Origin: Candidatus Obscuribacter sp.
Lineage (GTDB): Bacteria > Cyanobacteriota > Vampirovibrionia > Obscuribacterales > Obscuribacteraceae
Assembly (NCBI GenBank): GCA_021772135.1
Contig: JADYXQ010000320.1
Location: forward strand, 1-52,998
Length of the DNA stretch: 52,998 nt
Direction of reading: 5' to 3'
In this document: in pieces, positions 17,015-25,290 of the stretch
How positions within the stretch are numbered: position 1 is the stretch's first letter
Layout: every line of letters begins with the position of its first letter
Notes under the pieces: model-generated
The model's input: the letters and a program-made list of their open reading frames with translations, nothing else
What the model was told of the DNA's origin: nothing
The model's database searches: none
Position numbers and translations under genes: made by a program

Positions 17015-18067
17015 GTGAGCACTAAAAAGACTTCGTCCAGATCAAGCAAAGCGCCAACAGGCAAGTTTGCTGCCGGACAATCGTCTGCACGAAAGAACAC
17101 TAACAAAGGCTCTGATGCCATTGCCAAAGCCGCTCAATCGGCCCGAACTGCGGGTGCTGGGCGGCTTCCGGCTAAGTATGCAAGCAGTGCCGGCAGTGCA
17201 CCAGGCGCTGCTAAGGCCGTTCGTAACAAGCCGAAACCAGCCAATACTCCTTTCCAGCGGTTGACAGAGATCGTCAAGTGGGTGGATCTGGTAATTGAAG
17301 TGCTGGACGGCCGTCTTCCTGAGACCACCCGCCATCCCTCATCGGAAGAGATTTTTGGCAATAAGCCTCGAGTGCTAATTTACTCGAAAGCCGATTTGGC
17401 CGATTCGGCCAAACTTCGCGCTTACGTCAAGTTGGCTGGCGAGAGACCTCAGAGCGGACCGCCAGAAAAGCTCTTGATGTTAGATTTAAAGTCCATGGCC
17501 CACAAAAATACCTTTATTGAAGCCGCACTGGCGGTTACCGCTGAAAAACGAGCCGCGCTTGCAAAGAAGGGCCTATTGGAGCGACCCATGCGCGCCTGCG
17601 TAGTGGGTATACCCAACGTGGGCAAGTCGTCTTTGATCAATTGGTTTGTCGGACGTAAAAAAGCAAAAACCGGCGACTCGCCTGGAGTTACCAGAGGAAC
17701 CCAGTGGATCCGTGTGCATCCACAATTGGAAATGCTGGACACTCCGGGAATTTTGCCAGCCAATTTATTTACTGCAGAAGACAGGCAAAGATTAGCGCTG
17801 CTCAACCTGCTTCCGGCTGATGGCTATGACAATGTGGAAATAGCTAAATTCGGTTTGATGTTAATGAAAAAGTACTACGCCGATAGGCTTGAGGTATATC
17901 TAGCGGGGCTATCGGCCATCGAAGATGGGCTTGACTACATTGCCGAGAAGAAGCACTATTTAGGTAATGGCGGCAGACTAGATCACTATCGAGCGGCCAC
18001 CATTTTTCTGCGCGATCTGCGTGCTGGAAAACTTGGCGAACTTACCTTCGATAAACTCAGTCTGTAA
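17015..18067 (+). CDS. rbgA: Ribosome biogenesis GTPase RbgA (YlqF)
   Basis: Circularly permuted GTPase needed for late 50S subunit assembly. Motif order shows the permutation: G4-like YSKADLAD near residue 125 comes before G1 GIPNVGKS at residues 198-205, followed by TGDSPGVTRGTQW (G2) and LDTPG (G3). The C-terminal helical RNA-binding domain follows. The first 75 residues are a Lys/Ser/Ala-rich extension absent from the 280-residue Bacillus protein. It starts at GTG 17015, 18 bases after rplS. The downstream rnhB start at 18084 is 16 bases after its stop. Confidence 0.9.
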   Translation: MSTKKTSSRSSKAPTGKFAAGQSSARKNTNKGSDAIAKAAQSARTAGAGRLPAKYASSAGSAPGAAKAVRNKPKPANTPFQRLTEIVKWVDLVIEVLDGRLPETTRHPSSEEIFGNKPRVLIYSKADLADSAKLRAYVKLAGERPQSGPPEKLLMLDLKSMAHKNTFIEAALAVTAEKRAALAKKGLLERPMRACVVGIPNVGKSSLINWFVGRKKAKTGDSPGVTRGTQWIRVHPQLEMLDTPGILPANLFTAEDRQRLALLNLLPADGYDNVEIAKFGLMLMKKYYADRLEVYLAGLSAIEDGLDYIAEKKHYLGNGGRLDHYRAATIFLRDLRAGKLGELTFDKLSL

Positions 18068-18083
18068 TAATTGCGGGGCAGGA

Positions 18084-18941
18084 ATGGCAAAAGTAGAAGC
18101 TCCATCAAAGCCACCATTGCATAAGCTTCTTGCTTTCGATACTCGAATTTTAAATAAAGCGCAAAAGTCGAATCAGGCTCTTGTGGGAAAAACTGGCCAA
18201 GCTGCCAACAAAAATTTGAGCAGTCGCCTTCTTGCCATGCATGATCATCAATCGCAATTATTCAAAGGTTCATCTTCAGGCATCATCGGTGTTGATGAAG
18301 TGGGCCGCGGCTGTCTATCGGGTCCGGTAGTGGCTGCAGCAGTGATGCTACCGCAAATCGATAAAAAGTCTAAATTAGCGGAAGAATTGGCCGAGCTCGA
18401 TGATTCAAAAGCATTAAAACAAGAGAGGCGCGAGGAGCTGGCGGCGTTGCTGCGAGCCACTTGTCACTATGCAGTGGGCGAAGCTTCACCTGAAGAAATC
18501 GATGAGATCAATATTTTGCAAGCCAGTTTGCTGGCAATGCGACGCGCACTGGACAACCTTTTCATTCAAATATCTTTTGGGCGCGAGCAATTGCTTCTGC
18601 TGGTTGATGGAAATCAAAGAATCAAAGAAATAGATCTGGAGCAGATTACTGTGATTCAGGGTGACAGCCATTCAGCGTCAATTGCGGCCGCATCAGTAAT
18701 CGCGAAAGTATATCGGGATTCATTCATGAGCAACCTGGCTGAAACCTACCCTCAATATAACTGGCACACTAACAAAGGTTATGGTTCAAAACTGCATCGT
18801 CAAGCCATTGCGGTGCACGGAGTGACTGAGTGGCATCGTCTCAGTTTCGGACCGTGTAAAGACCCGCAAAGCGGTTTAAATGACGAACTTGATCTGGAAG
18901 ACGAAGTTCTTGAAAGCGACCTGGAACTCAGCGCTAACTAA
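18084..18941 (+). CDS. rnhB: Ribonuclease HII
   Basis: Removes RNA from RNA-DNA hybrids, including single ribonucleotides in DNA. The 285-residue protein has the RNase HII signature GVDEVGRGCLSGPVVAAAV with catalytic Asp71 and Glu72, the third acidic residue Asp175 in LLVDGNQ, and GDSHSASIAAASVIAKVYRD near residue 195. ATG 18084 is chosen because GGGGCAGGA precedes it and the frame before it overlaps rbgA; the frame is open back to 18021. The first 65 residues before the signature are an extension. Last gene of the rplS operon. Confidence 0.94.
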   Translation: MAKVEAPSKPPLHKLLAFDTRILNKAQKSNQALVGKTGQAANKNLSSRLLAMHDHQSQLFKGSSSGIIGVDEVGRGCLSGPVVAAAVMLPQIDKKSKLAEELAELDDSKALKQERREELAALLRATCHYAVGEASPEEIDEINILQASLLAMRRALDNLFIQISFGREQLLLLVDGNQRIKEIDLEQITVIQGDSHSASIAAASVIAKVYRDSFMSNLAETYPQYNWHTNKGYGSKLHRQAIAVHGVTEWHRLSFGPCKDPQSGLNDELDLEDEVLESDLELSAN

Positions 18942-18974
18942 AACGCTTCCGTGTTTGAGTCTGGCGCAGATTAT

Positions 18975-19011
18975 GCGAGAAAACGGTACAAATTCGGTAC
19001 AGTTTTCTCGC
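18975..19011 (+). terminator. Hairpin after rnhB
   Basis: GCGAGAAAAC at 18975-18984 pairs perfectly with GTTTTCTCGC at 19002-19011. The 17-base loop holds GGTACA twice. There is no U-run afterwards, so it is a weak terminator candidate; palindrome copy 4 follows about 100 bases later. The rest of 18942-19203 shows nothing recognisable. Confidence 0.3.
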
Positions 19012-19104
19012 TGAAAAACAGTGCTTTAGGGTTGTAATTGAACTTTTAAATTGAAGCTCTGCTTGGTTTTGGCGTGTCTAAGTTTGGTCGGGTACTGTCG
19101 AAAA

Positions 19105-19134
19105 AAAACCTGGATCGATATCGATCCAGGTTTT
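19105..19134. repeat. Long palindrome, copy 4 of the family
   Basis: Perfect 30-base palindrome with the same centre CTGGATCGATATCGATCCAG, preceded by a run of A and ending in TTTT, so it can act as a hairpin-plus-U terminator in both directions. It lies between convergent rnhB (end 18941) and the J-domain gene (end 19204). Confidence 0.9.
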
Positions 19135-19203
19135 CAGTCAAACCAGTCGGCCGTCCCTTTAGTCTTACAATACTGAAAAATTGAACCTTTTTTCAGCGCA
19201 AAT

Positions 19204-20013
19204 TTATCGCGTGACCGCAGGCAAGTTCGGAGTGCCGCCGGCGCCACCATCACCGTCATACTTTTTCATTTTTTGTTCTGTTTTACCGCCGCCATCGAGG
19301 ATTTGTGTCTTCGATAGCTGATCAACAATATAATCTACGCCGCGCCACGAGATCATGAACATACGATCGCCCATTTCAATCAAATTGGTTTCTCGTAAAT
19401 ACCAGAGAGCAAATTCAATTTCAACTACGTTATCGATAGAGAGAATATCCATCATCATTTTGGCTGTAGCACCGCCAGTCTGCGGACGCTTCTTCTTGGC
19501 CACCAATAAAATCTGGAGAATGGCCAGACGCAGTTCGATTTCGTTCCACGAAATACCGGTTTTAGGTACTTTCGGCATCGAATCTTTGCCAAATTGTGAT
19601 GGTGCACCGCTAGGTCCGCTGCCACCACCGCCGCCGCCGGCAGGTTTGGCCTCTTTAGCACCAAGTGACATGTCGTAAGCGGCTCGCTTTCCTTCATCTG
19701 AAAGAGAACGCCAGGCTTCGGTGATGATGCGGAATTTCTCTGCGTCGCCTGATTCACCATTGTCCGGGTGATACATCGCTGCTAGAAAACGGTAGGCATA
19801 ACGAATGATGGTGGGATGCGCATCTCTGTCGACCTGGAGTAATTCGTAGTAGCTTATTTCTTTAAAGTTTTTGCCCACCGGGCCACCAGCACCGCCGCCT
19901 GGCTGGCCGCCTCCCTGCTGGCCGCCGCCCTGTTGACCCTGATTACCTTGTTGATTCCCGCCACCCTGTCCGGGTGCGCCTGGTCTGGGAGGAGGAGGTG
20001 GTTGCCACGACAT
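19204..20013 (-). CDS. J-domain protein with Gly/Gln/Pro-rich N-terminus
   Basis: 269 residues. The first 48 are low complexity (poly-Pro, then GQGGG/QQGGG/GGGAGG units). Residues about 53-115 form a J domain (SYYELLQVDRDAHPTIIRYA, HPD in MYHPDNGE, ITEAWRSLSDEGKRAAYD). A second Gly/Ser-rich linker leads to a C-terminal helical domain (residues about 150-245) with ELRLAILQILL and VVEIEFALWYLRETNLIEMG, resembling a winged-helix fold by eye. It is 2 bases from the acyl-CoA dehydrogenase stop-start junction (20013/20016) and likely co-transcribed with it. Confidence 0.8.
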   Translation of the reverse strand: MSWQPPPPPRPGAPGQGGGNQQGNQGQQGGGQQGGGQPGGGAGGPVGKNFKEISYYELLQVDRDAHPTIIRYAYRFLAAMYHPDNGESGDAEKFRIITEAWRSLSDEGKRAAYDMSLGAKEAKPAGGGGGGSGPSGAPSQFGKDSMPKVPKTGISWNEIELRLAILQILLVAKKKRPQTGGATAKMMMDILSIDNVVEIEFALWYLRETNLIEMGDRMFMISWRGVDYIVDQLSKTQILDGGGKTEQKMKKYDGDGGAGGTPNLPAVTR

Positions 20014-20015
20014 TC

Positions 20016-21194
20016 TTATAGTCCCTTCAATACGTTGCTTGCAATTACCAAACGCTGCACTTCAGAAGTGCCTTCATAGATTTCCGTGATTTTAGCGTCA
20101 CGCATATAACGTTCCACTGGATAGTCGGTTACGAAACCATAACCGCCAAAAATTTGTACACATTTTACAGTACTGCGCATTGCCATTTCAGAAGCATAGA
20201 GCTTGGCCTGAGCGGCCAATTTTGTGAATTTCTCACCGCGGTCTTGAGCGACGCAGGCATTGTAGGTAAGCAGCCTGGCTGCGTCGATTTCAGTCTGCAT
20301 TTCGGCAAACATAAATTGAATCGCTTGAAATTGATTGATTGTTTTATTGAACGCTACTCGTTCTTTACTGTATTTGAATGCATGGTCCCAGGCCCCTTGT
20401 GCAATTCCCACAGCCTGAGAAGCAATGCCGATTCTTCCACCGTCTAGAGTGACCATGGAGACCTTGAAGCCATCCCCCACTTCGCCGAGCATGTTCTCAA
20501 CCGGCACCGGTGTGTCTTCGAAGTTAATCTGACAGGTTGATGATCCTTTGATACCGAGCTTGTCTTCGAGTTTGCCGAAAGTAAAACCGGGCGAACCTTT
20601 CTCGACGATAAGAGCGACTAGACCTTTATGTTTGAGTGCCTGATCTGTCTGTGCGATGACCAGATAGTAGTCGGCTTCGATTCCATTCGTAATCCAGTTT
20701 TTTGAGCCGTTCAAAATGAACTGGTCACCTTTGCGAATGGCCATGCATTTTGCCGCCGCCGAATCCGATCCGGAGTCGGGCTCAGAAAGCGCGAAAGCGC
20801 CCATTTTCTTGCCCTGGCACATTGGAGGTAAGAGGCGTTTTTTTTGCTCTTCCGAACCGAAAATATAAATTGGTGTGGCGCACAATGAAACGTGGGCTGA
20901 ATACAATACCGAAGTGGTGGCGCAAGCGCTGCCCAATTCTTCGACCACCACGCTGTATGAAACGTGGTCCATTCCTGCTCCGCCGTATTCTTCAGGAAAA
21001 GGCAAACCGCACAAATCTGATTGCGCTAAAAGGTCCCAGTTTTCTCGGGGGAAGCGATGGTTCTTATCCACTTCAGCCGCTCTTGGTGCGAATTCTGCCT
21101 GGGCTAGCTCTCTGACGGTTTCTTTGATCAATAATTGATCTTCAGTCAGGCGAAATCCAAGAGGCAAGTCCTTATGTGTTGTGGCTGTCAACAT
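20016..21194 (-). CDS. Acyl-CoA dehydrogenase
   Basis: FAD enzyme that oxidises acyl-CoA to trans-2-enoyl-CoA. The 392-residue length is standard. Signatures: LTEDQLLIKETVRELAQAEF at the N-terminus, ALSEPDSGSDSAA, GSKNWITNG, and the C-terminal block TEIYEGTSEVQRLVIA whose Glu (near residue 372) is the catalytic base of short-chain (butyryl-type) dehydrogenases. Chain-length preference is inferred from the Glu position only. It implies beta-oxidation or branched-chain acid degradation, though no other such gene is in the window. ATG 21194 is the start; the downstream J-domain gene follows after 2 bases. Confidence 0.93.
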   Translation of the reverse strand: MLTATTHKDLPLGFRLTEDQLLIKETVRELAQAEFAPRAAEVDKNHRFPRENWDLLAQSDLCGLPFPEEYGGAGMDHVSYSVVVEELGSACATTSVLYSAHVSLCATPIYIFGSEEQKKRLLPPMCQGKKMGAFALSEPDSGSDSAAAKCMAIRKGDQFILNGSKNWITNGIEADYYLVIAQTDQALKHKGLVALIVEKGSPGFTFGKLEDKLGIKGSSTCQINFEDTPVPVENMLGEVGDGFKVSMVTLDGGRIGIASQAVGIAQGAWDHAFKYSKERVAFNKTINQFQAIQFMFAEMQTEIDAARLLTYNACVAQDRGEKFTKLAAQAKLYASEMAMRSTVKCVQIFGGYGFVTDYPVERYMRDAKITEIYEGTSEVQRLVIASNVLKGL

Positions 21195-21376
21195 TTTTCA
21201 CCTGAGTTATGGATACTTGAATTATCGGATCTGCTCCAAGCTCAATGGGGCCCACTCTGGCAAGCGTTTATCCTTTTTTCAGGCTCTGATCATAGCACCT
21301 GAAAGAGCCTCTTGACCGGCTTTAAGCTGCTGACGATGTTGTACAGTATTCAGGAATGAACGTAAGGAAATAAACC

Positions 21377-22849
21377 GTGGCGGATATCAAGGTACTGTAT
21401 GTCGAAGACTCCAAAAGCTCGAGCACGAGCCTGCGGCAGGCCTTAAAAAATGAGGGCCTTACTGTCGTTTTTTGCGGCGGTGGTTTCGATGCTCTTGATG
21501 AGCTAGCCGGTGACGGAGCCGACATTGTGGTAGCCGCTACCAAAGTCAACGATCTCAGCGGTTATCAATTGGCCAGCTTAATTAAATCAAGCGAAGTGGT
21601 GAGCCAGCTGCCTGTGGTTCTGTTTGTTTCCGACGACGCGGCTGCCGACGACTTCTGGATCAAAGCGGCGCGACCTGATGTAATCGTCAGTGTAGAAGAT
21701 CTCAAGGAGCCGGCAAAGGTAGCCTCGATGATTCGCGATCTGGCCGAGAACGCCAGACTGGCCGGCTGGGAAAAGTCAACGGGAAAGGCAGTACTTGTGC
21801 CATCTGAGGGCTTTTCATCGGCGAGCTTAATTGAAAGTTATTCCAGCTTATTGAATGATCTTTTGCTCGAGCGCGCCGTCAATCGCACCGCTCGCACGCT
21901 CACTGCTCTGGTTGAGCCCCGCAGTCAATTCCTCGAAGCATTTTTTACTTTCATCAGTGAAATTTTCGAACCCGATATGTTGGGAATTGTCATCGCCGAT
22001 GTTAATTCGCCCTGGGCCGCAATGCAGGTGAAAGACAACGTTTCGCAATATGCGTACGACTCGGTGATTAAGCAATTGACGAAAGAACTTGATCTGGCCG
22101 ACAGCATCAAAGTGGAGATGCGGGGATGTTTGAGTGAACAGAATGGCGGCAGCACTCTGGGATCGATTGAAATTCTCAATGTCTCATCAGAGAAACAAGG
22201 CATGGGGGCACTAGTATTTGCCAGCAGCGGAAAAAATGCATTCAGCCCTGCCGCAAAATCTTTCATGGCTGTACTGAAGCAAGAGCTCAAGCCAGTTATA
22301 CAAATGCTTTTGGCCAAGCAAGAAATTGAAGAGCTGCACTCGCGCGAAGCCTATCGCGCCGCCATCGATTCGCTTACTGGACTCTATAATTTGGAGTTTC
22401 TGGTGGGATTTTTGCAGCAGCAATTGCTCTTCTCTTTCCGCCAGAGATTACCCGTGGGTATGGCCATAATTGATGTTGACAATTTTGCCAAAATCAATGA
22501 AGAGCATGGCTACGAAATCGGTGACTCCGTGCTCAACACCATTGCCAACAGGCTTTTGCAAATTACCCGTTCAAGCGATCTTTTAGCCCGTTATGGCGGC
22601 GATCAATTCGCTGTGGTTCTACCTAACACTGATCTGGCCGGCACCAAAATTCTTGGTGAGAAGGTGCGTTCCGAAATGGAATTTGTCAACTTCAATCAAG
22701 AGAATGGACGCAAAGGGCCCAGAGTCACGGTTTCGGTAGGCTGTGCCAATTTCAATATGGAAGATTTAAATCCAGAGACAATTTTGCGCGACGCTAAATT
22801 AGCATTGCGTCAAGCTAAAGATGCAGGACGCAATCAGGTTTGTAGTTGA
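21377..22849 (+). CDS. Diguanylate cyclase with receiver-like domain lacking the phospho-Asp
   Basis: 490 residues from GTG 21377 (AAGGAA at 21363-21368 as ribosome site). Residues 4-120 are receiver-like (VLYVEDSKSSSTSLRQALKN), but the phosphorylated Asp is replaced: DIVVAATK places Ala54 at that site. Residues about 150-310 resemble a GAF-like sensor by length only. Residues about 330-490 are a GGDEF domain (DSLTGLYNLEFL, IDVDNFAKINEEHG) with GGDQF at 407-411 and an inhibitory I-site RSSD at 398-401. It should make c-di-GMP with product feedback, but not be controlled by classical phosphorylation. Confidence 0.88.
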   Translation: MADIKVLYVEDSKSSSTSLRQALKNEGLTVVFCGGGFDALDELAGDGADIVVAATKVNDLSGYQLASLIKSSEVVSQLPVVLFVSDDAAADDFWIKAARPDVIVSVEDLKEPAKVASMIRDLAENARLAGWEKSTGKAVLVPSEGFSSASLIESYSSLLNDLLLERAVNRTARTLTALVEPRSQFLEAFFTFISEIFEPDMLGIVIADVNSPWAAMQVKDNVSQYAYDSVIKQLTKELDLADSIKVEMRGCLSEQNGGSTLGSIEILNVSSEKQGMGALVFASSGKNAFSPAAKSFMAVLKQELKPVIQMLLAKQEIEELHSREAYRAAIDSLTGLYNLEFLVGFLQQQLLFSFRQRLPVGMAIIDVDNFAKINEEHGYEIGDSVLNTIANRLLQITRSSDLLARYGGDQFAVVLPNTDLAGTKILGEKVRSEMEFVNFNQENGRKGPRVTVSVGCANFNMEDLNPETILRDAKLALRQAKDAGRNQVCS

Positions 22850-22875
22850 GGATTGACTGCGATTTTCTTCTATTT

Positions 22876-24051
22876 TTAAGTCAAAACACTGTAGAAACTG
22901 TCAATGGTAGTGAGCAAGGTTTGCTCGTCAATCATGGCCATGACACTGGCTAAGAGCAAAGCGGCACCGGCTCCTACTCCCTCTTTGACGTGGCCTTCTT
23001 CGTAAGCGCGTAATCCGGAATGCTGCGATTTACTTAGGCTCAGGCCCGATGCCACATATGGTGCGCCTAGAAGTTGGGCCAGGGCAGCGGTATCGGCAGT
23101 GGTATCACGTGCCACCCATTTGGTTGTCGCCACCAGGGTATCGCTCAATTTGCCGTTTTGATTACTCGCCACTTGTGCTGCCAGTGCATAAACTGCCAGC
23201 ATTTGAGAGCCGCCGGCCAGCACAGTGATTGCTCCGCAAGCGGCTCTGGCACTGACAAGGGCCACAGCAAAAGCCTGCATCGGATCGCCTACTGCGGCGA
23301 TGGCATCCAGCGGCGCGGCCTTGAAATGCGCAATTCTATTTTCGACACTACTACTATGATTATTACTACCATTTAAATTTCTTCTAGCGGCGGCATTGGC
23401 AACGGCGAGAGCGGCCAATGCGATTTTCTGGGCGTGATTATTTTCAACCAGACTACTGGAGAGCAAATGTTCCGCGTCAATACCGAGGGCCATGAAAGTC
23501 GCTTGGGCTGTGGTGGTGCCCCCTGGTACGCACTCTGCTAGAACCACGATTTCTTCCGCGGAGAGTTTCTCCGCCAGGTCGAGCCCAGCTTGATAGAGCA
23601 ATTTAATTTCGGCACTATTTAAGGCGTCGACATGGGCAGCTCCGTCCAGGCGCGACGGTTGGCGACCGGCTTTAATGTGATCAGTTGAGGGGCTGACAAA
23701 TGATCCGCAATCAACGATTGTAGTTTTGTGAGGAATTAGGCTCAGCGCCGCCCTGGTCAGCACCACAGGTGATGCGATGCCGCCTGGCGATTTGGGAATT
23801 TCATTGTTGTTTGCCGACGATACCAGAGCGTCGGCATCAAGAGCCGGCGTCAATCTACGAGCTTGAGCGGTGGCACCGGCAGCTGAAATAAATTCGATAT
23901 CGCTGGCAGCGACTCCGGCCAGGGCCAGGACAAAATGAATTCTGCGCATCTGGCTGACGCGCTTTAATAATTTTGTTGCTTCACCACCGGCGTCAAAAAC
24001 GATGTCGGCCAAACAGTTATTGTTAGGTTTCAAGCGGCACCACGCTGTCAC
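22876..24051 (-). CDS. cobT: Nicotinate-nucleotide-dependent phosphoribosyltransferase, CobT family (archaeal/cyanobacterial type)
   Basis: Activates the lower-ligand base for cobamide (vitamin B12) assembly by transferring phosphoribose from nicotinate mononucleotide. The 391-residue protein lacks the usual CobT sequence and instead matches, from memory, the form seen in archaea and cyanobacteria: FISAAGATAQARRLTPALDA, KSPGGIASPVVLTRAAL, VLAECVPGGTTTAQATFMAL, GDPMQAFA, VLAGGSQML. The start GTG 24051 overlaps the preceding gene by 29 bases; TTG 24012 is an alternative. It is likely co-transcribed with the membrane protein upstream. No other B12 gene is in the window. Confidence 0.75.
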   Translation of the reverse strand: MTAWCRLKPNNNCLADIVFDAGGEATKLLKRVSQMRRIHFVLALAGVAASDIEFISAAGATAQARRLTPALDADALVSSANNNEIPKSPGGIASPVVLTRAALSLIPHKTTIVDCGSFVSPSTDHIKAGRQPSRLDGAAHVDALNSAEIKLLYQAGLDLAEKLSAEEIVVLAECVPGGTTTAQATFMALGIDAEHLLSSSLVENNHAQKIALAALAVANAAARRNLNGSNNHSSSVENRIAHFKAAPLDAIAAVGDPMQAFAVALVSARAACGAITVLAGGSQMLAVYALAAQVASNQNGKLSDTLVATTKWVARDTTADTAALAQLLGAPYVASGLSLSKSQHSGLRAYEEGHVKEGVGAGAALLLASVMAMIDEQTLLTTIDSFYSVLT

Positions 24052-24982
24052 GCAAAACTTCGAGCAGCATAGCTACGCTTATGGGTATGACGATTAAGCT
24101 CGTCAGCCCCTGCCAGATTTGCCAGGCGTAGCTCATATAATTGAGCACGATTGGCGCGTTCTGCCCTGCCGGTTGAAACAACAAAGGCACCGCATATGGA
24201 GTGGTAATGGCACAACTGGCCGCTGATACTACCAGCGATACTATTGTCAGGGCCGGAGAGGCGATAATTGAAAGCCACAAGCCGTCAATTGAAACTTCTT
24301 TGACGGTTTTATTGATCATCGTCGACATGCCCAGCACGGCCATCGAATAATTGGAGAGTATTAGCCCGACAACCATCAGGGCAATAACCGCGCCCTGGCG
24401 CAAGGCATTGATCGGCCCAGGCGGCAATTGCATCGCTTCCACCATTTGCGGTGTCAGGCCGGCCACCACAAATGAGCTTGAGCACCAGACAAAAAGCATA
24501 GGAATCATAATCACGGTGCTTACGAGCCAGGCTTTGAATAAATCGACTTTGTGCGCTTTTACCGTTGCCAGGCCTTCCGCCAGTTGTGTGTCTATTTGTT
24601 TTTTATAATCGGCGCTACCGATTAGTTGCAGCGGGAATTTAAGAAAGGCCCGACTGAAGCCGGCCAATCGCATGACCACCATAAAGATGGCAATCAGCAT
24701 AAAGATTCCGGCGACTATGGAGCAGCTGGCGTAACCGAAAAGAGTAGGAATAGCTTCGTTGCCGTTAATGGATCCGTCGGGCCCCGGTTTGAGCGAGCTA
24801 ATAATCTGAAAGGAAGCCACCAGAAATAGGGAGCCGATGGTGCTCAAAATCACCGGCGTTTTGAAATAGCGCACAAAGGCCAGGGCGAAGGCCAGAGCAT
24901 GACGCCACCAGGAGGCCTTAAAAAAGCGTTTCAGGGCAGCAAAACTCTGCCAGCGCGAAGGTTTGTCGTTGCTATCTGTCAT
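24023..24982 (-). CDS. Hypothetical multi-pass membrane protein
   Basis: 319 residues, family not recognised. After a basic, aromatic N-terminus (KRFFKASWWRHALAFALAFV) there are about six hydrophobic segments, including ILSTIGSLFLVASFQII, ASCSIVAGIFMLIAIFMVVM, STVIMIPMLFVWCSSSFVVA, GAVIALMVVGLILSNYSMAV, SPALTIVSLVVSAASCAI and LTSLIVIPISVAMLLEVL. It has no transporter signature I can name. Its stop overlaps the cobT start region by 29 bases, so the two genes are probably translated together. A role in cobalamin handling is suggested only by that link. Confidence 0.6.
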   Translation of the reverse strand: MTDSNDKPSRWQSFAALKRFFKASWWRHALAFALAFVRYFKTPVILSTIGSLFLVASFQIISSLKPGPDGSINGNEAIPTLFGYASCSIVAGIFMLIAIFMVVMRLAGFSRAFLKFPLQLIGSADYKKQIDTQLAEGLATVKAHKVDLFKAWLVSTVIMIPMLFVWCSSSFVVAGLTPQMVEAMQLPPGPINALRQGAVIALMVVGLILSNYSMAVLGMSTMINKTVKEVSIDGLWLSIIASPALTIVSLVVSAASCAITTPYAVPLLFQPAGQNAPIVLNYMSYAWQIWQGLTSLIVIPISVAMLLEVLRDSVVPLET

Positions 24983-25109
24983 GTTGCTTCAAAATTGGAA
25001 ATCATTAAATGCTATTTACCACTACCCTTTTTAACCAGAAGAGAAACTGAACTGAGCCAGGGTGGCGACTTTTCCTTCCATCTGACCTCTGGCCCCCAAC
25101 TGCTCGGCC

Positions 25110-25115
25110 TATAAT
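25110..25115 (+). promoter_or_regulatory. Candidate -10 element for the DAHP synthase gene
   Basis: TATAAT at 25110-25115, about 170 bases before the DAHP synthase start. The -35 is poor. A 7-base stem (CCGATAC 25230-25236 with GTATCGG 25252-25258) lies in the leader. The 24983-25109 part holds nothing recognisable. Confidence 0.3.
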
Positions 25116-25164
25116 AGGAGCTTACAGTACGAGAGTCTTGGATAGATTCTTGACAAACTGTGCC

Positions 25165-25290
25165 ATGATTTCAACAGGAAGTCTAAGCGAGCGCCGAGCG
25201 ATTTTTGCCGGTACCCCAAAAACAGACGGCCGATACAACTTCAGAGAGTCGGTATCGGAAACACCCCTAACAGGAAACAGACAAAGATGA
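25165..25290 (+). CDS. 41-codon upstream reading frame overlapping the DAHP synthase start
   Basis: ATG 25165 to TGA 25288-25290, where the stop overlaps the DAHP synthase ATG as ATGA. The peptide begins MISTGSLSERRAIFAGTPKT and has two Phe, one Tyr and no Trp, so it is not an obvious amino-acid attenuator. No good ribosome site precedes it (GACAAACTGTGCC). The ATGA junction would couple translation of the two frames if it is used. It may be a chance frame; the exact overlap is why it is listed. Confidence 0.3.
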   Translation: MISTGSLSERRAIFAGTPKTDGRYNFRESVSETPLTGNRQR

